Origin: JAQVUB01 sp033809415
GTDB taxonomy: Bacteria > Verrucomicrobiota > Lentisphaeria > Oligosphaerales > Oligosphaeraceae
NCBI GenBank assembly: GCA_033809415.1
Contig: JAPXLT010000070.1
Span: 1-17,559 of the forward strand
Direction: 5' to 3'
DNA length: 17,559 nucleotides
A program made the position numbers and the translations under genes. The notes beneath the pieces were generated by a model that worked only from the letters and a program-made list of their open reading frames with translations, was not told where the DNA came from and did no database searches. This document shows positions 1 through 8,153 of the stretch, piece after piece; the first letter of the stretch is position 1; each line of letters opens with the position of its first letter.

Positions 1-70
1 GTGCAGGGTGCAGGGGGCAGGGGGCAGGGGGCAGGGGGCAGGGGGCAGGGGGCAGGGGGGGGCGGGGGGC
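1..70 (+). repeat. G-rich heptamer tandem array (GGGGGCA type), locus 1
   Basis: The window opens inside a tandem array that moves from GGGTGCA to about seven GGGGGCA units and ends in a G-run with a single C. The + strand carries many runs of five or more G separated by CA, a classical potential G-quadruplex sequence. It runs directly into the GTCC array at 71-120, and both lie upstream of the pseudopilin gene on its sense strand. The left end is cut by the window edge, so its total length is unknown. Confidence 0.9.
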
Positions 71-120
71 GTCCGTCCGACTTGTCCGCCCTGTCCGACC
101 CGTCCGACTTGTCCGACGGG
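71..120 (+). repeat. GTCC-core array, 9-nt period, locus 1
   Basis: GTCC occurs at 71, 75, 84, 93, 102 and 111, so the last four intervals are exactly 9 nt. Units read GTCCGACTT, GTCCGCCCT and GTCCGACCC. The array ends about 48 nt before the pseudopilin start codon and lies on that gene's sense strand. It is the same kind of array as those at 4402-4525, 8206-8247, 12611-12689 and 13689-13757, but with its own spacer sequence. Confidence 0.85.
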
Positions 121-167
121 TAGATTTCACAAATTTGCTTGAAAGTCCATACAAACAGGAGGTGCAC

Positions 168-992
168 ATGAGCATGAACACTTCACAGAATTCTCAGCGG
201 AGTCGCAGCCCAAATCCATGTTTCACCAGTTATTTCACTCTCATTGAACTGCTGGTAGTTATTGCCATTATCGCCATCCTCGCCAGCATGCTGCTGCCGG
301 CTTTGCAGACAGCTTCGCGAAAAGCCAAAACCATGAGTTGCATCAGCAATCTTCGGCAAGTCGGCGGGGCGACGATCTTGTATGGAATGGATCATGACGA
401 TTTTTTGCTGCCAACCAATTGCAATTTACGGGGGATGAAGGGAACCGCTTATATGTATTGGAATTATTATGTGCGAGGGTATTTCGGCATGTCAGAGACG
501 GAAACTCCCGATGTAAGTACAGCCTATCCGGTAAATGTGCCTGTCCAATGCCAAAGAGGAATCATGAAATGTCCGGCAACTAGCGGCAATGTAATTTCGC
601 TCGGCTACATCAGTTACGGAATGCTGATCTATTTTATCGGAGGAACAGATCCCAACACTGGCACAGATTACATGCAATGTTTTCAATTCCGGAATATTCT
701 GCGGCCTTCTGAAAAGGCATACATTATGGACTCCGTTTTCTCTATGAATATTGGAGGCGTGGAGACCCAGTCGCCAGCCTGGAGCGGAACCGATGATTTT
801 CCGGTCTCCAGGTGGGGAGTATACAAAGTTTCCAATAATGGAAATAGCGCCAGCCGCAACAGGCATGGAAACTCCTCGAATGTATTTTTCCCGGATGGCC
901 ATGTCGAGAATCTGACCGTTTCCCAATTGCGCGCCGGCGGACGCTCGCCCTGGTATACTTCGCCGATGTTCGGCAGAACCGGTTATCGATAA
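168..992 (+). CDS. Type II secretion-type pseudopilin, prepilin N-terminal domain plus H-X9-DG C-terminal domain
   Basis: A 274-residue pseudopilin-like protein of the large family expanded in Lentisphaerota and Planctomycetota. A short Ser/Asn-rich leader (residues 1-22) is followed by FTLIELLVVIAIIAIL and then MLLPAL at 41-46, which is the prepilin recognition site plus membrane helix, with Glu27 as the +5 glutamate after cleavage. Residue -1 is Tyr rather than the classical Gly. The C-terminus has the processing-associated H-X9-DG motif (about His233 to Asp243-Gly244). The start at 168 is chosen because AGGAGG at 157-162 lies 5 nt upstream; ATG at 174 is a second option, and the TTG at 135 has no ribosome site. 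The DUF4838 gene starts 53 nt downstream on the same strand, suggesting an operon. These proteins are thought to be membrane or secretion-associated; the role of any one member is unknown. Confidence 0.9.
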   Translation: MSMNTSQNSQRSRSPNPCFTSYFTLIELLVVIAIIAILASMLLPALQTASRKAKTMSCISNLRQVGGATILYGMDHDDFLLPTNCNLRGMKGTAYMYWNYYVRGYFGMSETETPDVSTAYPVNVPVQCQRGIMKCPATSGNVISLGYISYGMLIYFIGGTDPNTGTDYMQCFQFRNILRPSEKAYIMDSVFSMNIGGVETQSPAWSGTDDFPVSRWGVYKVSNNGNSASRNRHGNSSNVFFPDGHVENLTVSQLRAGGRSPWYTSPMFGRTGYR

Positions 993-1045
993 ATGAAAAT
1001 CTGAAACGACAACAGTCAATTAATGGAAAAGGAAAGGACTTTCAC

Positions 1046-4039
1046 ATGAGCAAATATCTTCTGACAATCCTGATTGTGCTGGCGGCATGCTGCGAGGCTT
1101 CCGCATTGATTGTAGTTGATGGCGGCAAATCCGACTATGACGTCGTAATGCGTGCCGATGCGCCCAAAGCGACCAAGTTCGCGGTGTCTGAACTGCTGGC
1201 CTACATGAAAAAAACGGCGGGGATCGAGATGGCTGCCGTGCATGGAAAAGCTCCGGGGCGCAAAGCCATTTATGTCGGCGCACACCCGGAACTGCCTAAA
1301 ACAGCGGATTTCGATCAGCAAAGCTATTCCGGGCAGGAGCGATTCCGCATTGCCGAACTGGACGGCGGTGATTTGAGCATCATGGGCGCAGACTGTGATT
1401 TCGATCCCGTCTCACGTAAAAACGCTGATTTTGGGCTGCTTTTTGGAGTTTACGAATTCATCGAGCGTTTTCTCGGCGTACGCTGGTATGCGCCGGGCGA
1501 TTTCGGGGAATGCTATGAATCGCTGGATAAGGTGGAAGTCACGGGGCTGCCTGTCGATCAAAAGCCAAATTACTATGAAAGGTCATACTGGCCATATATC
1601 TGGAATGAATTCTCCAGACGGGACTCGCTGATATTCGGACGACGCATGAGAGCCTACGGAATCCGCGCAGGAAGCTCAAATCACTCGATGATGGATTTCT
1701 ATTTCCCATATCATGAAACCATGCCGGAGATTTTCGCCCTTATGCCCGACCGCAAATCCCGTGACTTCGGGGCGTTTCGCAAAGGAACCAAGCCCGAAGA
1801 GCGACAATGGGCGGGATATCCGCAGTATTGCTTCACAAACCCGAAATTTCTCGAAGTCTATTGCAAGGCGATTGATGATGTTTATGAAAAAAAGCCTGAA
1901 GGCAAATTTTGGAAGAGCATGCCGCCTGCCCAGGATACCATTCATGTCACTCCGGACGACAATTTCGTTGTGAATCCATGTCATTGCGAAAACTGCCTCA
2001 AGGCAATCGACCGGTCGAAGGGGCGTGCTGCCATGAGCAATCTGGTCTGGGGTTTTGTCAAGCAGGTGGCCGAATATGCCCAAACGAAATATCCCGGGAA
2101 AACGGTGCGCTGCATAGCCTATGAAAATTATTATGATCCGCCGGATTTCAAATTGCCGGACAATGTTGCGGTGATGATCAGCATCGAGCCGTATATGCTC
2201 TATTTCGGCAACAAAGCATATCGTGATTCCTTTGAAAAGACCCTGTCGCTCTGGAGCGAAAAAATCAGTGAAATCACCGTCTGGCAATATTTCCTCTCAT
2301 ACCGTGACGCGATGCCCTATTATTTGCCGAATATTGCCAATGAATGGTTTCGGAAATATCCTAATATCAAAGCCTGTTTTATCGAGCTTAATGACACCGG
2401 CATGACCAAAGGCAACATAGGACGTGATGTGCCGATCAACCCCGAACATGGCAATGAGAAGACTTGTACCGACCTGGCGCAAAACCATCTGACCTTTGTT
2501 TCCAGCATGAAGGCCTTGTGGGGAAGCCAAGTGGATGTATCGGCTGAACTCGAACGCTACTATCGTCTGTTCTACGGCCCGGCTGCCGCCCCGATGAAGA
2601 CTTATTTTGATTTGGCAATCAAACAGTGGGAAAATGTCATGCCGGACAAAGAATTTGTGGAGGCAGGGCACCGTAAATTTTCCGGCAAGATGATGTATGA
2701 GGATATTTACAGCGCCGAGGTTCTTGACATAATGGAAAAATCACTGCATGAGGCTAAGCGCCTGACTTCGGACGACTCGATTTACCGCAAACGCATCCAA
2801 TGGCTGGAGGACTCCTATTTCACTGCATTCATGCGTGTTGCCCGCGCCTATCAAAAAGAGGCTACGCTTTCCAAGGACATGGTGGTCGTTCAATCTCGGC
2901 TGCCGGCTCCGGATATCGACGGTGAATTAGATGACGCATTCTGGAAAGCCTGCCCTGAGCAAAGCCTGCGTCAGTATAATGCCCCGTTGCCGCCGCGGTA
3001 TGCCACTTCCTTCAAAATCGGCTTTCGTGACGGCATGCTCTACTTGGGAATTCGTGCGGAGGATTCCAATATTCAAACTCAGCGGATGAACTGCGAGAGT
3101 CACGACAGCGCGGTCTATTCTGATGACTCGATCGAACTGTTTTTCCGTACCGATGAGCTTCCCCCGAAGGCTTTCCGCAATGTGACCATCAATATGCTTG
3201 GCACCATTCTGGATTACGATACGCTGAAAGGGAAAATGGATCGAGCCTATGAGAGCGGAGTTGACGTCAAGATCATCCGCGGAAATGATTTCTTTACGAT
3301 GGAAATGGGCATCCCCCTGGAAAATCTTGGCATCGACCGAAATGCGATCAATCCGGTGCTTCGAATGAATGTCTGCCGAAATAAATACAGTGGCGTGACC
3401 CAAAATCGTGAACGCACCTCCTGGATTCCGGTCTATAGCTCCTTCTGGAATGTGCAGGACCTTCCGTCGATCCGTCTGATTGGGCAGAATGATCCGGCCA
3501 TTGAAGACTTTTCGGGGCCTGGGAAGAATGCCTATCCTAGCTTTACGCAGGACGACGGCAAAGGTGGCGCGAAGACGGTCAAGGCTGGATGCTCGACGAC
3601 TATGAATCAGGGGACATTGGAAGTCACCTACACTTTCCCTGACATCAAGGAAGGCAAGGCGTATGGGAATTTGCTGCTGACCGGGCTTGACAATGCCGAC
3701 TTGACCAAAGGACGCCATATCGAACTGCGCTTCAAGAATCCTGACCCGGGATTGACTCAGATGGCTTGCTATTCCTTTGAGGCAAAAGACGGCAAGACCT
3801 ACTCCGACTGGATTCGCTTTTCCATTGCGGAAAAACACGAACAGTTCCGCTTGCGTTCCTTCGATATCGCCGAAAGCGGCCACCATGCCACGAAACGCAA
3901 AGATAAAGGAATCCCCCACCCGGAACCAGTCAAACTAACCTATTTTGCCATATATACTCACATAAAGAAGCAGGATGCAAATGAACACAGCTTCACACTG
4001 GATTATATCCGGGTAACACCTGATCCTATCGGTAATTAG
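1046..4039 (+). CDS. Secreted DUF4838 protein with C-terminal CBM9-like domain
   Basis: A 997-residue exported protein. The N-terminal hydrophobic segment (residues 4-20) ends in AxA-type sites, but LAAC at 12-15 also fits a lipobox, so it may be a lipoprotein. Residues about 22-165 resemble the GH67/GH20-type N-terminal domain, with GVYEFIERFLGVRWYAPG at 134-151. Residues about 200-560 are DUF4838, a TIM-barrel-like putative glycosidase domain, with the hallmark VTPDDNF and clustered cysteines Cys312, Cys314 and Cys317. A CBM9-like carbohydrate-binding domain follows at about 615-810 (starting PDIDGELDDAFW). A further beta-rich segment lies at about 830-997. AAAGGA at 1033-1038, 7 nt upstream, supports the start. 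It probably forms an operon with the pseudopilin gene. The TAG stop is followed at once by a G-rich array. The substrate cannot be read from sequence. Confidence 0.87.
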   Translation: MSKYLLTILIVLAACCEASALIVVDGGKSDYDVVMRADAPKATKFAVSELLAYMKKTAGIEMAAVHGKAPGRKAIYVGAHPELPKTADFDQQSYSGQERFRIAELDGGDLSIMGADCDFDPVSRKNADFGLLFGVYEFIERFLGVRWYAPGDFGECYESLDKVEVTGLPVDQKPNYYERSYWPYIWNEFSRRDSLIFGRRMRAYGIRAGSSNHSMMDFYFPYHETMPEIFALMPDRKSRDFGAFRKGTKPEERQWAGYPQYCFTNPKFLEVYCKAIDDVYEKKPEGKFWKSMPPAQDTIHVTPDDNFVVNPCHCENCLKAIDRSKGRAAMSNLVWGFVKQVAEYAQTKYPGKTVRCIAYENYYDPPDFKLPDNVAVMISIEPYMLYFGNKAYRDSFEKTLSLWSEKISEITVWQYFLSYRDAMPYYLPNIANEWFRKYPNIKACFIELNDTGMTKGNIGRDVPINPEHGNEKTCTDLAQNHLTFVSSMKALWGSQVDVSAELERYYRLFYGPAAAPMKTYFDLAIKQWENVMPDKEFVEAGHRKFSGKMMYEDIYSAEVLDIMEKSLHEAKRLTSDDSIYRKRIQWLEDSYFTAFMRVARAYQKEATLSKDMVVVQSRLPAPDIDGELDDAFWKACPEQSLRQYNAPLPPRYATSFKIGFRDGMLYLGIRAEDSNIQTQRMNCESHDSAVYSDDSIELFFRTDELPPKAFRNVTINMLGTILDYDTLKGKMDRAYESGVDVKIIRGNDFFTMEMGIPLENLGIDRNAINPVLRMNVCRNKYSGVTQNRERTSWIPVYSSFWNVQDLPSIRLIGQNDPAIEDFSGPGKNAYPSFTQDDGKGGAKTVKAGCSTTMNQGTLEVTYTFPDIKEGKAYGNLLLTGLDNADLTKGRHIELRFKNPDPGLTQMACYSFEAKDGKTYSDWIRFSIAEKHEQFRLRSFDIAESGHHATKRKDKGIPHPEPVKLTYFAIYTHIKKQDANEHSFTLDYIRVTPDPIGN

Positions 4040-4120
4040 GGTACAGGGTGCAGGGGGCAGGGTGCGGGGTGCGGGGTGCGGGGTGCGGGGTGCGTGGTGC
4101 GTGGTGCGTGGGTGCGGGGA
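4040..4120 (+). repeat. G-rich heptamer tandem array (GGGTGCG type), locus 2
   Basis: About eleven imperfect heptamers, GGGTGCA/GGGGGCA first, then GGGTGCG, then GGTGCGT variants. The array begins at the base after the TAG stop of the DUF4838 gene (4037-4039) and reads as sense strand, so an unterminated transcript would carry a potential RNA G-quadruplex directly 3' of the stop codon. Seven-nucleotide units shift frame each copy and produce meaningless open frames. Confidence 0.9.
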
Positions 4121-4237
4121 ACCTGGATCGGTCGGATCGGCGATGTTGGGTTAGCCCTGAAGGCGACATAATCTCTGTCCAAAATTCTTGCGTGCCAAGG
4201 TCGGCTTTACGTAGTTGCGTCGGAGGCGATATGGAGC

Positions 4238-4254
4238 GCCGGCGGCTCGCCGGC
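4238..4254. repeat. Short palindromic hairpin, REP-like
   Basis: GCCGGCG, loop GCT, CGCCGGC gives a perfect 7-bp GC stem. It lies in the sequence context GGAGC...ATGG, which resembles GC-rich palindromes dispersed between genes in Verrucomicrobia and Lentisphaerota. It has no T-run after it, so a rho-independent terminator is unlikely. Confidence 0.6.
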
Positions 4255-4273
4255 ATGGCATCACGACTACAAC

Positions 4274-4352
4274 CTATTTTTTGTCCACGGAAAGCACGGA
4301 AAGCGCGGAGTTTTTTTATAGAGGTTGCTGCTTTGACGAATGGAATAGCATG
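4274..4352 (+). repeat. Dispersed intergenic repeat, copy A
   Basis: This segment contains TTGTCCACGGAAAGCACGG, then GAAAGCGCGGA, then TTTGACGAATGGAATAGCAT. It aligns over about 79 bp with the reverse complement of 10346-10423, with most positions identical. The two copies lie on either side of the GH20-like, GH4 and restriction-modification genes, in opposite orientation. Confidence 0.8.
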
Positions 4353-4401
4353 CAGATTTGTGGTATGGTATGTTGGTCTTTCCAACGGATCAGCCATCCC
4401 T

Positions 4402-4525
4402 GTCCATCGTCTATCGTCCATTGTCCATTCAGCAGTCCATTCTTGTTCATTTTGTCCATCGTGTCCATTCCTGTCCCTGTCCATCGTCCATTCCATTCCA
4501 TTCCTGTCCCTGTCCATCGTCCATT
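4402..4525 (+). repeat. GTCC-core array (GTCCATT type), locus 2
   Basis: Thirteen GTCC cores between 4402 and 4519 at irregular 6-20 nt spacing, mostly GTCCATT, GTCCATC or GTCCCT. It contains a perfect 28-nt direct repeat (4465-4492 and 4498-4525). A 27-nt stretch (4416-4442) is identical to 12737-12763. The array ends 18 nt before the ATG of the GH20-like gene and lies on its sense strand. Confidence 0.9.
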
Positions 4526-4543
4526 AACAAGGAGTCAGTTCAA

Positions 4544-6652
4544 ATGAGTGAGCGAAATTATGACTTTTTGAAGCGCATGCGGGAGATTCACCGGCCTGAC
4601 CGACGGGATTTTCAAGCGCTTCCGACGGCAAACGAGATCGCCCTTTCCGAAGACTGGGTTCTGGCTCTGGACTCCGGCTTTGCACGCGGCGGCGAAAAAG
4701 CTGCCCTGGATTTTCAGGAATATTTGCAAGTCAGCATGCGGGTGCCAGTGAGGATAGCCGTATCGGATGGGCTGTCCGGCCCCCGGATCCTCTTCCGGAA
4801 GCAGGCTCTGGATGCGCCCCGCAGCAGCTTTCATCTCGAGGTGAAGGCGGACGGGATCGTTCTGAGCACGGCGGATTTGCAGGGGCTTTGGAGCGGGATC
4901 GTGTATCTCGAGGACGTCATGAATTTTCGGGAAGCCCCATTTCTGCCCTTGGGTTCACAGCTGCACAAACCCCTAATCCGGATACGGCGAACACATTCCG
5001 GATGCGGCATTGATGACTTTCCGGACTGGCAGCTTTCCGCCATTGCGCATGCGGGTTTCAACACCATCGAAGTCTTTGTCAAGGACTTCGACTGCACCAC
5101 TCGGGGCTACTGCAATATCAACGAGCTGATCGACCGGGCAGCCGAATACGGCCTGGATACCTTCATCTACAATTACCTGCCCAGCTATAAGCATCCCGAT
5201 GAATCAGATGCGGAGCAATTCTTCGACTCGATCTACGGTGAATTGTTCCGGCGCTATCCCAAGGCCGTGGGCATCAAGCTGTGCGGCGAATCGCTGGTAT
5301 TCCCCAGCAAGGATCCTGCCACCAGCGGCAAACGCTGGCGGGAAAGCGTCATTGACGGCATCCCGGATACGCGCCCATGCCCTGGCTGGTGGCCTTGCGA
5401 AGATTATCCGGACTATATCAAGGCCATCCGCCGAGCCATCCGCAAAGTGAAACCCGATGCGGAAATCGTTCTCAACACCTACAACTGGGGCTATGTCTCC
5501 GCAGATTTGCGGCGCAGGCTCCTGGAGGCGTTGCCGAAGGACATTACGATCCAAGTGACTTTCGATATTTTCAAGCAGCACCGGGTTGGCGAGTTGAGTT
5601 GCCCGATCATGGACTACTCGATCCTGGCAACGGAGCCGAGCGAATACTTCACCAGTGAGTGTTCAATCGCCCACGAATTGGGCTTGCAGCTCTGCTCGAC
5701 CAGCAACACCATCGGCGCAACTTGGGATTTTGGCGCGGTACCATACGTTCCGACGCCCTACCGCTGGATCAAGCGCTTCAAGCATCTCAATGCCGCCCTC
5801 GAAAACTGGGGGCTGGATGAGCATTATGAGACGCATCACTACGGCTGGTGGCCGAATGTCGTCATTGACATCCGCAAGGCCAACGCCTGGTCGCCCCGCG
5901 AAGAAGACCTCGAGAAAGTCCTCGAGAAGGTTGCCGTTAGGGATTACGGGCGTGAAGCCGCGCCGCACGTGCTTTCGGCATGGCGCTACTGGAGCCAGGC
6001 GATGGATTTCTATGTCGCCTCGAACGAGGATCAATATGGCCCCTGGCGTGTCGGGTCGGCCTATCCATTGATTTTCCAGCCCAATCTCACGCTTACCATG
6101 AGTTCAAAGGAAATCCAGTTCCCCACCGCCCCCCATGCCCACTTCGGATACCGGATCGTGAAAACCATATATCAGCCGTATGAAAATGAAAACCAGAGCC
6201 CGGGTCCCCTGCGGTATCCCCAAGACGTCCGCCAGCTCGAGCAGATGCACAAGCTCTGGCAGCAGGGTTTGCAGGCGGCGCAGGAGGCGCTGAAGCTGGC
6301 GCCTGAACGCAAACGCGCCGATGCCCAGCGCCTGGTCGCCCTAGGGGAATACATCCTGCATTCCATCCTGACTACGTTGCATGTCAAGCAGTGGTGGCTG
6401 CTGAACACCAAGCTTCAGGGCTCCGGCAGCAAGGAAGAAATGCTGACCATCCTCGACCAGATCGAGGAACTGGCTGCAAAGGAAATCCAGAATGCCCAGG
6501 AAGCCATCCCGGCAGTCGAGATCGATTCCCGCCTGGGCTGGGAACCCAGCATGGAATACGTCTGCGACAAGTGGCACCTCGAGTGGAAAGTCCGCCAGGT
6601 CAACAGCGCACTGCGGGAAATCAAATCCTACCGCAAAATGCTCGAACTGTAA
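4544..6652 (+). CDS. GH20-like putative glycosidase (GH20b-type N-terminal domain plus TIM-barrel-like domain), cytoplasmic
   Basis: A 702-residue protein. Residues about 30-145 resemble the zincin-like GH20b domain that precedes the catalytic barrel in beta-hexosaminidases and GH67-type enzymes (FHLEV..DGIVLSTADLQGLWSGIVYL). A barrel-like region follows from about 147, with HSGCGIDDFP, IEVFVKDFD, YGLDTFIYNYLP and GIKLCGES, where Glu249 is a possible catalytic residue. The helical C-terminus (about 560-702) is rich in Leu, Glu and Gln. The start at 4544 follows AAGGAG at 4529-4534. Further upstream the frame stays open, but it runs through the GTCC array, which would give a low-complexity extension, so that is rejected. 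No signal peptide is visible, so it likely acts on imported oligosaccharide. It is convergent with the GH4 gene, 31 bp away, with no clear terminator hairpin between. Exact substrate unknown. Confidence 0.75.
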   Translation: MSERNYDFLKRMREIHRPDRRDFQALPTANEIALSEDWVLALDSGFARGGEKAALDFQEYLQVSMRVPVRIAVSDGLSGPRILFRKQALDAPRSSFHLEVKADGIVLSTADLQGLWSGIVYLEDVMNFREAPFLPLGSQLHKPLIRIRRTHSGCGIDDFPDWQLSAIAHAGFNTIEVFVKDFDCTTRGYCNINELIDRAAEYGLDTFIYNYLPSYKHPDESDAEQFFDSIYGELFRRYPKAVGIKLCGESLVFPSKDPATSGKRWRESVIDGIPDTRPCPGWWPCEDYPDYIKAIRRAIRKVKPDAEIVLNTYNWGYVSADLRRRLLEALPKDITIQVTFDIFKQHRVGELSCPIMDYSILATEPSEYFTSECSIAHELGLQLCSTSNTIGATWDFGAVPYVPTPYRWIKRFKHLNAALENWGLDEHYETHHYGWWPNVVIDIRKANAWSPREEDLEKVLEKVAVRDYGREAAPHVLSAWRYWSQAMDFYVASNEDQYGPWRVGSAYPLIFQPNLTLTMSSKEIQFPTAPHAHFGYRIVKTIYQPYENENQSPGPLRYPQDVRQLEQMHKLWQQGLQAAQEALKLAPERKRADAQRLVALGEYILHSILTTLHVKQWWLLNTKLQGSGSKEEMLTILDQIEELAAKEIQNAQEAIPAVEIDSRLGWEPSMEYVCDKWHLEWKVRQVNSALREIKSYRKMLEL

Positions 6653-6683
6653 GCAATAAAAAACGTCACTTAAAATTAGTTGT

Positions 6684-8021
6684 TCAGTGCTTGAATGTCG
6701 TCAATTCTACTTTATATGCCTTTTTGTAATCCGCCCAGAGGTTTTCGGCCTTATGCAGGCTGCCCACGTATGGATCAAGGCAGAGCGCCTGGATGACCAG
6801 ATCGTCATCGCCTTCTGCACAGGCTTGGGCAATCATTTCGTGCAGGACGGTTTGGCGGCGGCAGATTTCAGCCGGCCCCATGGGAAGTCTCCCTACATGG
6901 ATCGAGCGCACTTGACCGCCAATGGCCAGCGCGGGAACGTCCAGAATCACGTCGTCGGGGAGATTATCGACCGCCCCGTTGTTGCGGATGTTGATGGCAT
7001 CGAAATACATGGGAGTATTGGTTTCCAAAGCGGCGATAACCCGGCATGGATTCTCTGCGTAGTACGGATGATCCGGGTCTGCGGGGAAGGGCGGTTTAAC
7101 GTAATTCTTCCCCAGGAGACGCTGGGTTTCCAGTGTATGGGATTTTTTCTGGGTCAGCCCTTCGTAAAATGCGCGCAGCGATTTGAGTCCATAGGCAGGC
7201 CATTGCTCCTTGTCCTGCATGAAGCACAGGTATTCAACGATGTGTTCATCATATCCTACGGGATACATCTTGAAGAGCTGGTAAAGTTTTTTGGAAAGGC
7301 TCTGTTCCGGAACATTTGGATGGACTTCGCTCCACCATTTCGAGTGCATAAAGCCATCAACGAATTCCTTCATATAACTCTTGCCAGTACCACGCTTGCG
7401 GATGTCAAAGAGCCAGTTACAATGATTGATGCCGGCTGTAATGACTTCCAACTCGCCAGGTTCCATGCCAAGCTGCTCTGCTATGACACCAAAAGAGCCA
7501 TGCACCTGATGACAGAAACCCAATGCCTTGATGCCGGGAAAATAATTCTTGAAATAGGTGCAGAGGATGGACATCGGATTGGAGAAGTTCATAAGCCAGG
7601 CATCAGGGCAAACCTGAGCCATCATCTCAAGAATTTCCTTGTAGAGGCAGATATTGCGCAAGCCGTGAATCAATCCACCGGGACCGCCATTCTCAGCTTT
7701 GATCTGGAAAATGCCGTGCTTTTCAGCCAAGGCAAAATCCTGTGCCCAGTAGGCATAGCGGTTTTTTTCGCAGGAAGTGATGACATGGTCGGCATCGGTT
7801 AACGCAATGCGCAGGTCCGTACTGGCCTTTACAGTGACATTGTTCGCTGCCCCCTCGAGCATCTCCTTGACTGTTTTTTCGGCAACGGCCAGACGCTCTT
7901 CAGCAGGATCCATGAGCATGAATTCACAATCGGAGAAAACAGGAAAATTAGGGAGTTCCTTGGCAATGGTCATGACAAAACCTGACCCTGCACCCAACAT
8001 TGCAACTTTGAGCTTTTTCAT
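6684..8021 (-). CDS. GH4 family NAD+- and divalent-metal-dependent glycosidase
   Basis: A 445-residue member of glycoside hydrolase family 4 (alpha-glucosidase, alpha-galactosidase, alpha-galacturonidase and 6-phospho-glycosidases). These enzymes cleave by oxidation and elimination using NAD+ and Mn2+. The Rossmann start KVAMLGAGSG (5-14) binds NAD. GGPGG lies at 112-116 and NFSNPMS at 145-151. GFCHQVHG at 168-175 supplies the metal ligand Cys170, and GINHCNW at 197-203 supplies His200. Length fits the family. ATG at 8021 has a GGAAG ribosome site at 8027-8031, 5 nt upstream. An in-frame ATG at 8054 overlaps a likely -10 box, so the shorter start is preferred. Sugar specificity cannot be assigned, though the absence of a phosphotransferase system nearby favours non-phosphorylated substrates. 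It is probably cytoplasmic and divergent from the methyltransferase gene. Confidence 0.93.
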   Translation of the reverse strand: MKKLKVAMLGAGSGFVMTIAKELPNFPVFSDCEFMLMDPAEERLAVAEKTVKEMLEGAANNVTVKASTDLRIALTDADHVITSCEKNRYAYWAQDFALAEKHGIFQIKAENGGPGGLIHGLRNICLYKEILEMMAQVCPDAWLMNFSNPMSILCTYFKNYFPGIKALGFCHQVHGSFGVIAEQLGMEPGELEVITAGINHCNWLFDIRKRGTGKSYMKEFVDGFMHSKWWSEVHPNVPEQSLSKKLYQLFKMYPVGYDEHIVEYLCFMQDKEQWPAYGLKSLRAFYEGLTQKKSHTLETQRLLGKNYVKPPFPADPDHPYYAENPCRVIAALETNTPMYFDAINIRNNGAVDNLPDDVILDVPALAIGGQVRSIHVGRLPMGPAEICRRQTVLHEMIAQACAEGDDDLVIQALCLDPYVGSLHKAENLWADYKKAYKVELTTFKH

Positions 8022-8053
8022 GATGTCTTCCAGATAAGTTCCTATAACCAACA

Positions 8054-8083
8054 AATATAATAAAAAGATTCAGATGCCAGCAA
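8054..8083 (-). promoter_or_regulatory. Predicted sigma70-like promoter of the GH4 gene
   Basis: On the - strand TTGCTG (8083-8078) and TATATT (8059-8054) are separated by 18 nt, about 33 nt before the ATG at 8021. It is by-eye matching to the consensus only. It also argues against translation starting at 8054. Confidence 0.4.
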
Positions 8084-8153
8084 AAATTTAACCTGAATTT
8101 GATGTTTTACAACTCAAAGACCAAGCTTTATTATCCGCAGATGAAGGAATAAT

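Larger units (their letters stand above)
4121..4401. other. Non-coding mosaic of dispersed intergenic repeats
   Basis: No gene is supported here. The stretch holds a perfect 7-bp-stem hairpin (4238-4254) and a segment (4274-4352) found again in inverted orientation at 10346-10423. It lies between the locus 2 G-array and its GTCC array. An open frame from 4358 runs through into the downstream gene, but no ribosome site supports translation from there. Confidence 0.7.

Noticed and set aside
2927..3919. Long - strand open frame (330 codons)
   Set aside because: It is antisense to the CBM9 part of the DUF4838 gene and shows no domain or ribosome site.
4048..4547. Open frames on both strands over the G-rich and GTCC arrays (peptides like RTPHPAP or GQEWTM repeats)
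   Set aside because: They arise from 7-nt and short periodic units read in several frames, without ribosome sites or recognisable domains.
6687..7802. Long + strand open frame (371 codons)
   Set aside because: It is antisense to the GH4 gene, whose Rossmann and metal-binding motifs are clear; the + strand frame has no known domain.
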